The translations under genes and the position numbers were made by a program. This document shows, piece by piece, positions 11,901 to 23,800 of a DNA stretch of 64,000 nt (positions are counted from its first letter, which is position 1; each line of letters opens with the position of its first letter). The stretch is taken from contig CACVBU010000895.1 in assembly GCA_902728285.1 (NCBI GenBank), positions 62,001 through 126,000 on the forward strand, read 5' to 3'. The stretch is from Clytia hemisphaerica. Taxonomy: Eukaryota; Cnidaria; Hydrozoa; Leptothecata; Clytiidae. Below the pieces are notes generated by a model, which saw only the letters and a program-made list of their open reading frames with translations, ran no database searches and was not told the DNA's origin.

Positions 11901-14900
11901 ATCATTAGAATTCAGTTTATGCCAATATAACCATCAAAAAAGATTTGAGATCAATTTTATCAACTCTGATAAAGTGTTAATTAGAATATCCATTTCTTAA
12001 AGATACCTTCAAGGTAAAAGAGAACTTTCATTGATAACAAGTTAAGAACTGAAAAGTCGAACTTTAAATGAAAATCTCTGTAAATTTTGATCGAAATGAA
12101 AAAGATATTGTAAAGAGATTTTAGTTTAAAATCTAATTTTTAATTATCATTAAAATTAGCATAACAATTACCATGTTCAGTTATACAGTTAAGTATTACG
12201 ATCTGCTACTGGTGTAGAAATGAGAAATAAGAGATTACTTTTTGTGTGAATGATGAGCTGATTTAAATAAAATATGCCACGTGTTTGATCCAAGGTATTA
12301 TAAGTTATCATTAGAATTCAGTTCATGCCAATATAACCATCAAAAAAGATTTGAGATCAATTTTATCAACACTGATAAAGTGTTAATTAGAATATCCATT
12401 TCTTAAAGATACCTTCAAGGTAAAAGAGAACTTTCATTGATAACAGGTTAACAACTGAAAAGTCGAACTCTAAATGAAAATCTCTGTAAATTTTGATCGA
12501 AATGAAAAATATTTTGTAAAGAGAGTTTAGTTTAAAAACTAGATTTTAATGATCATTAAAATTAGAATAACAATTACCATGTTCAGTTATACAGTTAGGT
12601 ATTACGATCTGCTACTGGTGTAGAAATGAGAAATAAGAGATTACTTTTTGTGTGAATGATGAGCTGATTTAAATAAAATATGCCAAGTGTTTGATCCAAG
12701 GAATTATAAGTTATCATTAGAATTCAGTCCATGCCAATATAACCATCAAAAAAGATTTGAGATCAATTTTATCAACTGTGATAAAGTGTTAATTAGAATA
12801 TCCATTTTTAAAAGATACCTTCAAGGTAAAAGAGAACTTTCATTGATAACAGGTTAACAACTGAAAAGTCGAACTCTAAATGAAAATCTCTGTAAATTTT
12901 GATCGAAATGAAAAATATATTGTAAAGAGAGTTTAGTTTAAAAACTAGATTTTAATGATCATTAAAATTAGCATAACAATTACCATGTTCAGCTATACAG
13001 TTAAGTATTACAATCTCCTACTGGTGTAGAAATGAGAAATAAGAGATTACTTTTTGTGCGAATGATGAGCTAATTTAGATAAAATATGCCAAGTGTTTGA
13101 TCCAAGGAATTATAAGTTATCATTAGAATTCAGTTCATGCCAATATAACCATCAAAAAAGATTTGAGATCAATTTTATCAACTGTGATAAAGTGTTAATT
13201 AGAATATCCATTTTTTAAAGATACCTTCAAGGTAAAAGAGAACTTTCATTGATAACAGGTTAACAACTGAAAAGTCGAACTCTAAATGAAAATCTCTGTA
13301 AATTTTGATCGAAATGAAAAAGATATTGTAAAGAGAGTTTAGTTTAAAAACTAGATTTTAATGATCATTAAAATTAGCATAACAATTACCATGTTCAGTT
13401 ACACAGTTAGGTATTACGATCTGCTACTGGTGTAGAAATGAGAAATAAGAGATTACTTTTTGTGGGAATAATGAGCTGATTTAAATAAAATATGCCAAGT
13501 GTTTGATCCAAGGAATTATAAGTTATCATTAGAATTAAGTTCATGCCAATATAACCATCAAAAAAGATTTGAGATCAATTTTATCAACTGTGATAAAGTG
13601 TTAATTAGAATATCCATTTTTTAAAGATACCTTCAAGGTAAAAGAGAACTTTCATTGATAACAGGTTAACAACTGAAAAGTCGAACTCTAAATGAAAATC
13701 TCTGTAAATTTTGATCGAAATGAAAAAGATATTGTAAAGAGAGTTTAGTTTAAAAACTAGATTTTAATGATCATTAAAATTAGCATAACAATTACCATGT
13801 TCAGCTATACAGTTAAGTATTACAATCTCCTACTGGTGTAGAAATGAGAAATAAGAGATTACTTTTTGTGCGAATGATGAGCTAATTTAGATAAAATATG
13901 CCAAGTGTTTGATCCAAGGAATTATAAGTTATCATTAGAATTCAGTTCATGCCAATATAACCATCAAAAAAGATTTGAGATCAATTTTATCAACTGTGAT
14001 AAAGTGTTAATTAGAATATCCATTTTTTAAAGTTACCTTCAAGGTAAAAGAGAACTTTCATTGATAACAGGTTAACAACTGAAAAGTCGAACTCTAAATG
14101 AAAATCTCTGTAAATTTTGATCGAAATGAAAAAGATATTGTAAAGAGAGTTTAGTTTAAAAACTAGATTTTAATGATCATTAAAATTAGCATAACAATTA
14201 CCATGTTCAGCTATACAGTTAAGTATTACAATCTCCTACTGGTGTAGAAATGAGAAATAAGAGATTACTTTTTGTGCAAATGATGAGCTAATTTAGATAA
14301 AATATGCCAAGTGTTTGATCCAAGGAATTATAAGTTATCATTAGAATTCAGTTCATGCCAATATAACCATCAAAAAAGATTTGAGATCAATTTTATCAAC
14401 TGTGATAAAGTGTTAATTAGAATATCCATTTCTTAAAGAAAACTTCAAGGTAAAAGAGAACTTTCATTGATAACAAGTTAAGAACTGAAAAGTCGAACTT
14501 TAAATGAAAATCTCTGTAAATTTTGATCGAAATGAAAAAGATATTGTAAAGAGATTTTAGTTTAAAATCTAGATTTTAATTATCATTAAAATTAGCATAA
14601 CAATTACCATGTTCAGTTATACAGTTAAGTATTACGATCTGCTACTGGTGTAGAAATGAGAAATAAGAGATTACTTTTTGTGCGAATGATGAGCTGATTT
14701 AAGTAAAAAATGCCACGTGTTTGATCCAAGGTATTATAAGTTATCATTAGAATTCAGTTCATGCCAATATAACCATCAAAAAAGATTTGAGATCAATTTT
14801 ATCAACACTGATAAAGTGTTAATTAGAATATCCATTTCTTAAAGATACCTTCAAGGTAAAAGAGAACTTCATTGATAACAGGTTAACAACTGAAAAGTCG

Positions 14901-15412
14901 AACTCTAAATGAAAATCTCTGTAATTTTGATCGAAATGAAAAATATATTGTAAAGAGAGTTTAGTTTAAAAACTAGATTTTAATGATCATTAAAATTAGC
15001 ATAACAATTACCATGTTCAGTTATACAGTTAGGTATTACGATCTGCTACTGGTGTAGAAATGAGAAATAAGAGATTACTTTTTGTGTGAATGATGAGCTG
15101 ATTTAAATAAAATATGCCAAGTGTTTGATCCAAGGAATTATAAGTTATCATTAGAATTCAGTTCATGCCAATATAACCATCAAAAAAGATTTGAGATCAA
15201 TTTTATCAACTGTGATAAAGTGTTAATTAGAATATCCATTTTAAAAGATACCTTCAGGTAAAAGAGAACTTTCATTGATAACAGGTTAACAACTGAAAAG
15301 TCGAACTCTAAATGAAAATCTCTGTAAATTTTGATCGAAATGAAAAATATATTGTAAAGAGAGTTTAGTTTAAAAACTAGATTTTAATGACCATTAAAAT
15401 TAGCATAACAAT
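8975..15412. repeat. satellite array, 406-bp period with A-B-C higher-order pattern
   Basis: The landmark CTACTGGTGTAGAAATGAG recurs at 10582, 10988, 11394, 11800, 12206, 12612, 13018, 13424, 13830, 14236, 14642 and 15046: eleven intervals, ten of exactly 406 bp and the last 404 bp. More diverged units precede it (landmarks near 9161, 9869 and 10186). Diagnostic variants (GTTAAG or GTTAGG; CTGCTA or CTCCTA; TTCAGT or TTCAGC) sort the units into types A, B and C. Many units carry the perfect 20-bp palindrome ATTTTAATGATCATTAAAAT, which A-type units break. There is no coding potential. The array stops abruptly inside a unit at 15412. Confidence 0.92.
9288..9579. mobile_element. 292-bp MITE inserted in a satellite unit, TA duplication
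   Basis: Termini CACGTTTTTTTTTTTTATAAGG are inverted at the other end. TA flanks both sides (9286-9287 and 9580-9581). Uninterrupted satellite units read GCCAATATAACC at this point, giving the empty site with a single TA. The interior carries repeated GTTCCTTAT words. No transposase is encoded. Confidence 0.8.
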
Positions 15413-16311
15413 CAATTGTAAAAGGGGTTACGCACGATACGAAAATCTCGTGTTCGCAAGCGAAAGGTTTTTTAAACGCCTTAAAATTTTTACGGAGATA
15501 TAAATATTTGGTAGGAGGCAAAAACCGAAAAATTCCGTAGTACCAATTATAAATATAGGGGGTTTGTACATTTACGAAGTGACGGGATGAACTCTTTTTA
15601 AATTCCGGTATTTGAACATCTAAAAACCTGTGTGACGATGATGTAATTTTTTTAAATTCCAGGATTAGAGGATTCAGCAAATATGATGACGGGAAAACGG
15701 TATAACAATCCCCATCACGATATCAACTTAGTGGTCGAAATAAAAAGGTTACCATTTAGATGTTGGGTGGTGAAAATAAAAGTCAATATGATAACTTTAA
15801 TGTTAGACGTCATATCTGAAAGATTTGTCCATAATACATAATTTGGAAATTTTATCTTTATACAAAAAATGTACATATTACTATAATTACTATTTTGAAA
15901 TTTGATACTGTATATGGTAAAATTTTTCAATAACATTATTCGGACAAGATGGCTTTATAAAAATTAATAGTGTTAATGTAATTTCTATTGAAAGAGTACT
16001 ATGAGGAACAGGAGGTAGCACGGGTGATAGACTCAATACAAATACGTAGCAAATACGTCTGCTTATTTCGAACATAATATATCTTCATATAGATCAGTAG
16101 GTAACGAAAGATAGTATTGTAAAGTAAATTTGAAAGATCAATAGTATAATATTTATAATTTGTAAAACTGTAAAATGATCATGGCTGCATATATCTATAC
16201 TTAATCTATCGTAAATCGTACGAAGGATCGAGACAAAAATACCATTAGATGCTAGAAATTTCCCTAACTATACTTAATCAGTGTAATTTTCAATTGAGGA
16301 GTAACTTTTGA
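15413..16311. other. intergenic, no gene seen
   Basis: Contains imperfect ~58-bp direct repeats (AATTCC...GACG words, about 15575-15700). Overlapping minus-strand ORFs of 61-98 codons lack recognisable domains and were not called. Confidence 0.4.
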
Positions 16312-16620
16312 CCAACAACAACAACAACAACAACAAAAAAATTTTTTTTGGTTTACATCAAAGGAGGGAAACACTCATGTCATCATCTGCTTCAAAGAAA
16401 TGAAGAGAGGAAGATGATGCAATTAGACAAAGGGGTCCACAGAGGTGGGCAAAAAATAGGGTGGCAGATGACTAATATGTAAATTCGAAGGCAAAGAAGA
16501 AGGCAAATCATCATCACCCAACATCAATGCTAAAGTTTGGGAATTGGTGTGCTAGTGGTATGCTATCTTATGATGCACCAAAGAAAAGAAGAGGCCGCAA
16601 AAATATAAAAAAATATTATG
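16312..16620 (+). pseudogene. inverted partial copy of the 16.8-17.9 kb gene
   Basis: This stretch begins with a (CAA)n run and is the imperfect inverted counterpart of exons 3 and 4 of the neighbouring minus-strand gene. Conserved words include MLKFGNWCA (MLEFGNWCA in the gene) and KAKKKANH. Several differences fall at third codon positions in that frame. In-frame stops and a shift after the HRGG equivalent make it non-coding overall. It has no counterpart to the intron between exons 3 and 4 (16933-17136), so it is either a copy of a spliced transcript or a copy older than that intron. With the gene it forms an imperfect ~1-kb foldback. Confidence 0.5.
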
Positions 16621-16785
16621 ATATAATATAAATAATAGGTAAATTGACATAGACAAAAGGTAATTTACCTCCTACACTATGTTTAAATTGTTTGATAAGA
16701 TATGATGAACTTTTCATCTTCCTAATACAACATTTATATAATATATTATAGTGTAGGTAGTAAGATACGTTTTGTTTATGTCAAT

Positions 16786-17949
16786 TTACCTGGAACTTTT
16801 TCTTTTGCGGTCTCTTCTGCTGCTGCTCCTTGGCACATCAAAAAACAAGCCACCACAGGCACACCAATTGCCAAACTCTAGCATTGTTGTTGGATGGCGA
16901 TGATTTGCCTTCTTCTTCGCCTTCGCATAGCGCTGAAATGCACGTGCTATTGAGAAAAGAATTATATATTGTAATTGTGATTGTTAACTCAATGTAGCCC
17001 TATATGTATTTGCATTTTGGTTTCAAAGTCAAAAACAGGGGAGGAGCATGTCAAAAATCACTTTAAAGATAATCAATTTAGATTCATTACAGTAAAAACA
17101 AGCTTTTCATTTGAAAATTACGAAATAATAACATACTTTTTGCATTATCTGCCACCCTATTCTCTGCCTGTATGTGAAAACCCCCTCTGTGTACCCACAT
17201 GCCAAAATGCATCATCTCCCTCTCCTCATCCCTTTGGAGCTGGTGATGACTGCTCCTACTCGAGTGGTTGTTGTTGTTGTTGTTGTTGTTGTTGTTGGGT
17301 TTCGTGGTCTGGTATTCATTGAACCACAATGCTGTAAATTTAAACAAATATTTTTTCATACATAAAAAGTGTTATATTGAACAAAAACTTTAGCAACGAA
17401 ATGTAACATAATGTCTACTATCACAATATTATAATTAAATGCTTCATAATTGACATGACAGAAATAAAGCTGATGATTTTCCTTTTTAGGCTACAGAAAC
17501 CTGGAAATGAGATCATACCAATTCCTTCTCTGTCATAGGCAGCAAGACTTAGTAAAATTTATGTGGCAATAGGCAAATTGATACTTACGCATTTGCTCGT
17601 TTGCCGCCTCTTCAAGGAGCTGCTCCCTTCTTTTGGCGGCGCGATCTCGTTCTCCTTGAAAAAAAAAATTATATATAAGTTATAATTAATCAAATCGGGG
17701 AAAAACTGTTTTCTACCCAACAGACACAACAGCTTTAAAAGTTGAAAGGAATGGTAAAAACATAAGGTCTTACAAAAATGGAATCTTGAATTTTTTTCAA
17801 AAAATTCCCAAATGTCTTTGTCTTTTAGGAAAAGAAATAATCAATGTCTCCAACCTCCACATATATGGAATGAACAAAAATTTTTACTTACTTTGCATTT
17901 GCTGCTGGATGGCTACTTCAGCAGCTTGCCTTTCTTGTTCTTCAGCCAT
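16786..17949 (-). CDS. unrecognised small four-exon gene (coiled-coil start, poly-Asn)
   Basis: Exon 1 (17949-17892) starts ATG GCT GAA GAA and ends at donor A|GTAAGTAA. Exon 2 (17654-17589), between TTCAAG| and C|GTAAGTAT, is charged (RERDRAAKRREQLLEEAANEQ). Exon 3 (17331-17137) follows TTTACAG| and holds ten Asn codons from an AAC repeat, then HHQLQRDEEREMMHFGMWVHR. Exon 4 (16932-16786) follows TGCATTTCAG and encodes KAKKKANHRHPTTMLEFGNW, a Cys/Gly patch and a basic tail. Phases of exons 1-2 and 2-3 fit exactly. The exon 3-4 junction is unresolved: the visible GTATGT donor would put exon 4 in another frame, which is also open for a while. The N-terminal ~45 residues look coiled-coil. Family unknown; an inverted relative lies alongside. 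Confidence 0.5.
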
Positions 17950-18407
17950 GGTTTATTACCTCTACCTCTAACTGTTAATAATTGAGTTTGATTGTTTAGA
18001 AGAACTTTCATTCTTTATATGAAGAACATTCTTAATTATCATATTCGAATATTCGAATTTCCATATAAGGTTAAAGAACTTACTAAAAATTGAATCTACT
18101 TTTCGAACGTAACGTATGACGTACATCTGACATCAGCTTTTACGCTGATCATACTTTAATAGTTGGTTATTGAAGTAATAAAAATGACGCGTTCTATAGA
18201 AAAAGTAATAACATTGTTTAATTACCGGTTAACGACCACTCGACCAAATCAAATAAGAGCTTGTAAAAACTCCATATCGTCCCGAAATTTCGGGTCGGGT
18301 TGAACTAACTACAGCCCCCCTACTGCCCTTAAGCGTTAAAGCGCTTGACATATGGTCTCAACCCATGGAAAGGTTTTCTTAGGGGAATTGCGTTACCAAT
18401 TTCCGTA

Positions 18408-18938
18408 CTCTCGGGTGCCTAATAAACGTACATGTACGTTTATTTTTTTTGTGTCAAGTTTCCCGCCTGTACGCACCTTATTAGGAACTGTACGTTTATT
18501 TATTCTGAAGAATTTTCCCGCCTGTACGTTTATTCCCCCCTGTACGTTTATTTATTTTCACCCAATATCGCCCAATTCATACTGCAAAAAATTTGTTATT
18601 TTTTGTTCAAGTAAGATATGCCGTTAATTACATTCGAACGTATTGTGGGAGATTTCGAGTGTTACAAGAGTAAATTTGAACGTTTTGCTTATTTAGTATT
18701 TGTCATTGATCTATAAGAGATATACCTATACTTAAGTCAGTCGTTTCGACCTGGATGTTCTACTTTTGAGAAATTGGTAGATTATTCCCTGTACGTTTAT
18801 TTTAGCCTGTACATTTATTTATTTTAGCTCTGATTTCTCGCCTGTACCTTTATTTCAGCCTGTACGTTTATTAATTCCAATTTTATTCTCTCCCCCGTAC
18901 GTTTATTTTGGACTGTACGTTTATTAAGCACCCGAGAG
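18408..18938. mobile_element. 531-bp MITE with CTGTACGTTTATT subterminal repeats, TA duplication
   Basis: Terminal inverted repeats start CTCTCGGGTGC and run ~25 bp. TA lies on both sides (18406-18407 and 18939-18940). Inside, about nine copies of (C)TGTACGTTTATT occur, mostly in one orientation and clustered towards both ends. The plus-strand ORFs reading through them are repeat translations. A Tc1/mariner-like or other TA-specific transposase is implied. Confidence 0.7.
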
Positions 18939-18940
18939 TA

Positions 18941-20272
18941 AGTGGTTCAAGCCCTATGATTTAGACGAACCGTTATATTCCCATGGAAAAGTACTTCAAT
19001 TTGATGATCTTCTGATGAATGTGTTCTACTAGTTTTTTAGAACCTTTTAGGCCGAAAATTCAGGTCCGGCACCACTATAAATTCTAAATTCATGGCAAAA
19101 AACCAAGTGTCAAAAAAGTGGCAAAGTTTCCCAGGTCTTGGGCCGCCAAATCAGGACCTGGACCCCTTACGGAAAAAAAATTTGCTGGCCGGGACCTCCG
19201 AAAACAGATCCTTAGAGTAATCAATTTCCTAATGTTGAGTGATTTTTTGGCTCCTAGGAGACCTACTCTGTACCAGAGTGTATCTCACGATTATCGTAGC
19301 GAAGTACATGAATTTTGAAATTAGCCGTAGAATCGGGTTTGTGTACAGACAATAGGAGACCGAGAAAAGAGGATAACCTCGGACAAATTAACAAGCTAAA
19401 AAAACTTGATGAGGAAATTAGTCCAGACGTGGATACTTTGCTCTTACTTTTCTATAATCTATCGAATATTCTTGCTGTAGAATAAATATTTTTTCTTGGG
19501 AAAATAATTGGAAATGACTTCAACCGAGTGTTTAATGGATTTTTCAATAAAAGATGAAAGACATATGTCATATTAAAGTATAAATCTCTTAAAGAAGAAG
19601 GATATTGTACATTTGTTAGAATATACTATATATTTTAAAATATCATTCGTTTTCCTTCTGGTCTTGTAGAGAATAGTCGATTGGGACCTGCAAGTAAAAA
19701 CAGGAAAGGTAAAAAGTAAATATCGCACATAATTAATTTTAGCAAGTAATCAGATTTTGCTTAAAATACACTTTAAAGTTTTGACGAAAATTTACAGGAA
19801 CTGTTACAAGTTATTCTTGGAAGAATCGCAAAAAAGATTTTTCAAACGCTGATAAGTAAAAATAAATCCGATTTACTATAAGTAATACCTGTTGTCTCGT
19901 GACGGGTGTATGTAGATAATGAAAATAAATAGGTAGAAAATAGGTAATGAAGTTCGGTATCCATCGTCAAGATTGATCTGCAGAAGTAAAATTAAGATAT
20001 AAAGTAGATAGCATTGGGTTTTAACCATTTACAAATCACATTTTGGAAAGTCCCACATAAGCAATAATAGTCATTAGAAATACTCAACTTGCTAATAGAT
20101 TAAAGCACTCGAAAACGATATAGCTAATTAATAAAGTTGAATTTCAAACTTTTGTGATTAGTTGATCTCCAGATGCATTCATCAATCTATGAACGAAAAA
20201 AAAAAAGAAGTTAAAAAGACATCAAAAGAATCAGTGTCAATCTTTTTTATTCAAAATGAGTTTGAAACCAAC
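18941..20272. other. intergenic, no gene seen
   Basis: AT-rich, with no exon or ORF of recognisable family. It probably contains the outside flank of the Helentron, but I could not fix the element's 3' terminus. Confidence 0.45.
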
Positions 20273-20345
20273 ACGAGTCATCGTGGCTGACCTCCCTACA
20301 CCCCTAATAGTCAGCCCATAACCACACCTTAGTACGATGACTCGT
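20273..20345 (-). other. nested stem-loop 3' of the Helentron ORF
   Basis: A perfect 12-bp stem (ACGAGTCATCGT at 20273-20284, ACGATGACTCGT at 20334-20345) encloses a 7-bp stem (GGCTGAC 20285-20291, GTCAGCC 20310-20316). It lies ~490 bp beyond the stop codon of the minus-strand Helentron ORF. Helitrons carry a hairpin near their 3' end, so this is a candidate terminator of transposition; an RNA 3'-processing role is the alternative. Confidence 0.5.
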
Positions 20346-20833
20346 AAGGCAACCATTCAAAATTTACAATAAGACATGGATTGCGAAGATTTACTTCATC
20401 AATACTAAGAGTTCCATCTACAGTCCTGCAAGAGGAATCTTTATTCCAGCGATAAGATAAGCTTGTAGTGCAGACAACAGTTGAGGAACTGTGTCAAAAT
20501 TGGGCGCCGTGTACTAATATTCCACTATTATGGCACAAAGCTCGTCTTGGTAACAACACAATGTAATGGTCAGTGTGTGTCATGGGATGGGCGCCGGGAG
20601 TCAGGTCCCTATTCGTCATGATGGCTGGAAAGTGATTCCAACTCGCTCATGCTTTTTTAAGTTGGAAATGAAATTCTATGCTCCTAGAGAGAAGTTCTTC
20701 AGGACATTATTATATATGATGATGACAATTCTGGAGTAACAAATAAGAGCTGTAAATTCATGTCATGTAAATTTTGAATGGGGACACGATTGTTTCGATT
20801 TTGTGTCCTATTCTTACCTATCCGATGGAAAAC

Positions 20834-23800
20834 TTATTGACGATGAGTTGATTTGCAAAGCAAACATGGACAGCTATCATTATTCCTTCTACAATCAGTG
20901 GAAATGATTCCATCATTACAAACAGAGTCAAATCGATTCAACAAGTTTATATAAGAATCGATGTCTTCCATGTAGTGAGAATATTGTGCGATGGTTTCGT
21001 CGGACATTGTATTCAATCTCTCTTCTTCTTCTCTTCTTCCTGGCATGGCAGGATGGGTATTTATGTATAGCAGACGGTCTTGGGGAATTTCTTCCACCAA
21101 GCACCATCTGCTATCAGTCTCTACCCTGCTGAGAGCAGTGTATGTCGTTCCAAGTGATAGGGCCTCCATGAAATTCTTTTGTTGAAGTTTTACTCTCATA
21201 TGAGTTGCCGGTTTACCCTCCCCAATAGTCATTCCTTGACTTTTAGCTATAGGAATACTATAAGCAGCAATCAATGGAAGACCGGTTCGAGTGCAGGAGC
21301 TGTGAGCATCACATAGTGTCTTCAATGGAACGATTGGGACCCATTTTGGATGATCATCTAACCAAGCAGGTCCTTTATAACCTTCAAAGTTAACAATAAC
21401 TGCATCAGGTGTTGAAGGTGGTCGGTGTCCTTCAGCATACAAAATCGCGATAACGGTACCAATCGCACCATTGTTTAAACCGAAGGTAGTTAAGGGACCT
21501 TGGTTCTTTGTAAGCATGACTGGACAACCAACAGCGAGGTATGATATGCCAGGTATTTGACCCATTTGTTTTTGGCCAGTTGTTTTATGGCATGTACCTC
21601 TTCCTTCTGTGCAAGGAATTGTGGCAATTGGGACACCCAATTCGGTAAGCTTCTCTCGGTTCTCGTCAAACACTTCTTGCCATGTTTCATTCAGGGTAAT
21701 GACGCGTCCATTTTGGAAATAAGCTTTTTGTTCTTCTGTCATATTCTTTTCATACTTTGCGTTGATATCCAGCCAATCTTGTTGAGTAATGTTACCGGAT
21801 CGAATTCGCATTAATCTTTCAAGAAGAGTCTTTTGATCAGGCTTTTGCCGCATTGTTTGGGTTAGAACAACGCATTGAGTGAAATTTTTATATATTCCAT
21901 GGCCTTTCAAATTTTCTGGTGTAACGTTCTTTGACGGATGGATATGTAGGTCTTTTCCTTCTATCGGACCAAGTTGTCCAAGATCTCCAAAGAAATTGAC
22001 AACTGGAATATTTCCAAAATCATGATTGAAATCTTCAGTCGCCTCCATAAATCTCTGGTTACACCACGCCAGCAACCTCGGAGAGTACATGGAACGTTCA
22101 TCCATATTAAGGGCGTACAAACCATGGCTTTTAGTTTCTTTGTTGAAATTAATCACTGTTTGTAACTTCTTCAACTTCTTGCTGTTCATAGTGTGATCAA
22201 TCATATTGACAGTGCTTCTTTCATTACGCGTCATGAAAGGAATAGGAGTGGTGCTGTGAAGAGTTCTTCCATCTGGGATCAAGGTAGATGCTGCACCAGT
22301 TGGAGCAATATTGAGGGCTGATCCATTTCGTCTGAATAAACGCCGAGCAATATAGGTAATAGCGTTTATTGTGAAACTTTTGCCTGTACCACCAAATCCT
22401 TGAACAAGGAGGCGTAACGGTTCTGTTTCTTCTTCACCGATGGCAACATCTAGCAGCTTTTCTAGGTTGATTGCGATAATAAGCCTTTGCTTAGGATTCG
22501 CCCATAAAAGATTGACATCTGGAAGGTCGTGGTTGTTAAGATGAGTGTTGATCATGTCTTCTGCCTCATCGTATTGGTCTTTTAACCATGTTTTGGTATT
22601 AGCTGGCCATTCGTTGGAACCGAAACATTCTTTGCCATACAGGTTCCAATCAAAGCCTGGTCCACCATCAAAGAGGTTTGCGTCACCAATAATGGCATCG
22701 AAATTTACATTATTGTTCAGTCTGATATCTCTCAACAATGCTTCTCCAAGTCGCAGGTCGTTATACACGGAATCTTGAGATGACTGTTGGGAGTCTTGGG
22801 AAAGCTGTATAGATGGTGGTTGACTAAGCTGCACATCCCGATTTTCTTGAATTTCATCTTGATTGACATTCCTATTTCTTCGCCTATCCCTTTCTACTTT
22901 CTTGTCATAATTTTGTTTTGATAAAGCTACGATTTCTTTTAAGAATTCTGGGCAGTCAGGACTGTCGTTGAGGAAATCAGCGAACGCATCAGAAAATTGT
23001 TCTTCTTCATCTTTCAGATCATCTGGTGTTCGCCACGTGCCTTTAGAGTGGATCATTAACTGACCTTTACAAAATTTTTCAGACAGTGGCCAAATTGGTT
23101 TGACATCTGTTCCAGTAAACAATGGAACATGGTCACGTCCACATGGAGGTTTACATCTGCATATTTTGGTATTGTCATAAAGAGTCCGATCAGGATCTTC
23201 TTGTCGTCGTGATTCACCCAGAAATTGGTCTAAGGGTGTTTCATTAGTAGCATTTTCGTCATTTTTCGGTCCTTTAGAGTTGAGTTGACGATAGCCACTC
23301 AGGCCAACTCGTTGAATCTTGTTTGTTGAATGATAGAGTTGACCACCAGCGTTGATAAAGTCTGCTGCTGCAGACGGGACATCCACTATGCCAACAATCT
23401 GCATTAAGAGTCGATGGGTAACATTCTTCACAGTTGTGCCAATTTCTGCAGAATCCAACAACTCTCGATAAATGGTGACAAAATCCTCTGTGCTGCACGC
23501 TCCTTTGCAGCAATAGGAACAAATGTACTTGACCAAATTCAACAGATCCTGATCGATCAATGCCTGGCAGTCACAATTGGCCTGCCAGGAGATGAGCAAA
23601 GTTTTAATGTGATTCAGCATTCGAGGGTGATCACGAGGTCCTTCATATCTTGGATGACCACCAGAAACGATGCGAGGTTCAAAGGGATGCAGTTCTTTAC
23701 CAGGTGTTTTCTTTGTTATTGGATCTTCTTTACCAAAATGGGAACGACAATAACGTGTTTTAGATTCCTTCTTCTTCTTTTTCAAACAATATCCATTGCA

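Noticed and set aside
8975..15412. CRISPR-like array
   Set aside because: Units are 406 bp and fully homologous from end to end. There are no short repeats with unique spacers, and the sequence is eukaryotic.
15384..15680. 98-codon minus-strand ORF at the satellite edge
   Set aside because: It spans the satellite boundary and internal direct repeats; no domain or splice support.
17174..17365. Plus-strand ORFs with poly-Val or poly-Cys
   Set aside because: They are read through the (TTG)n repeat on the strand opposite the spliced gene.
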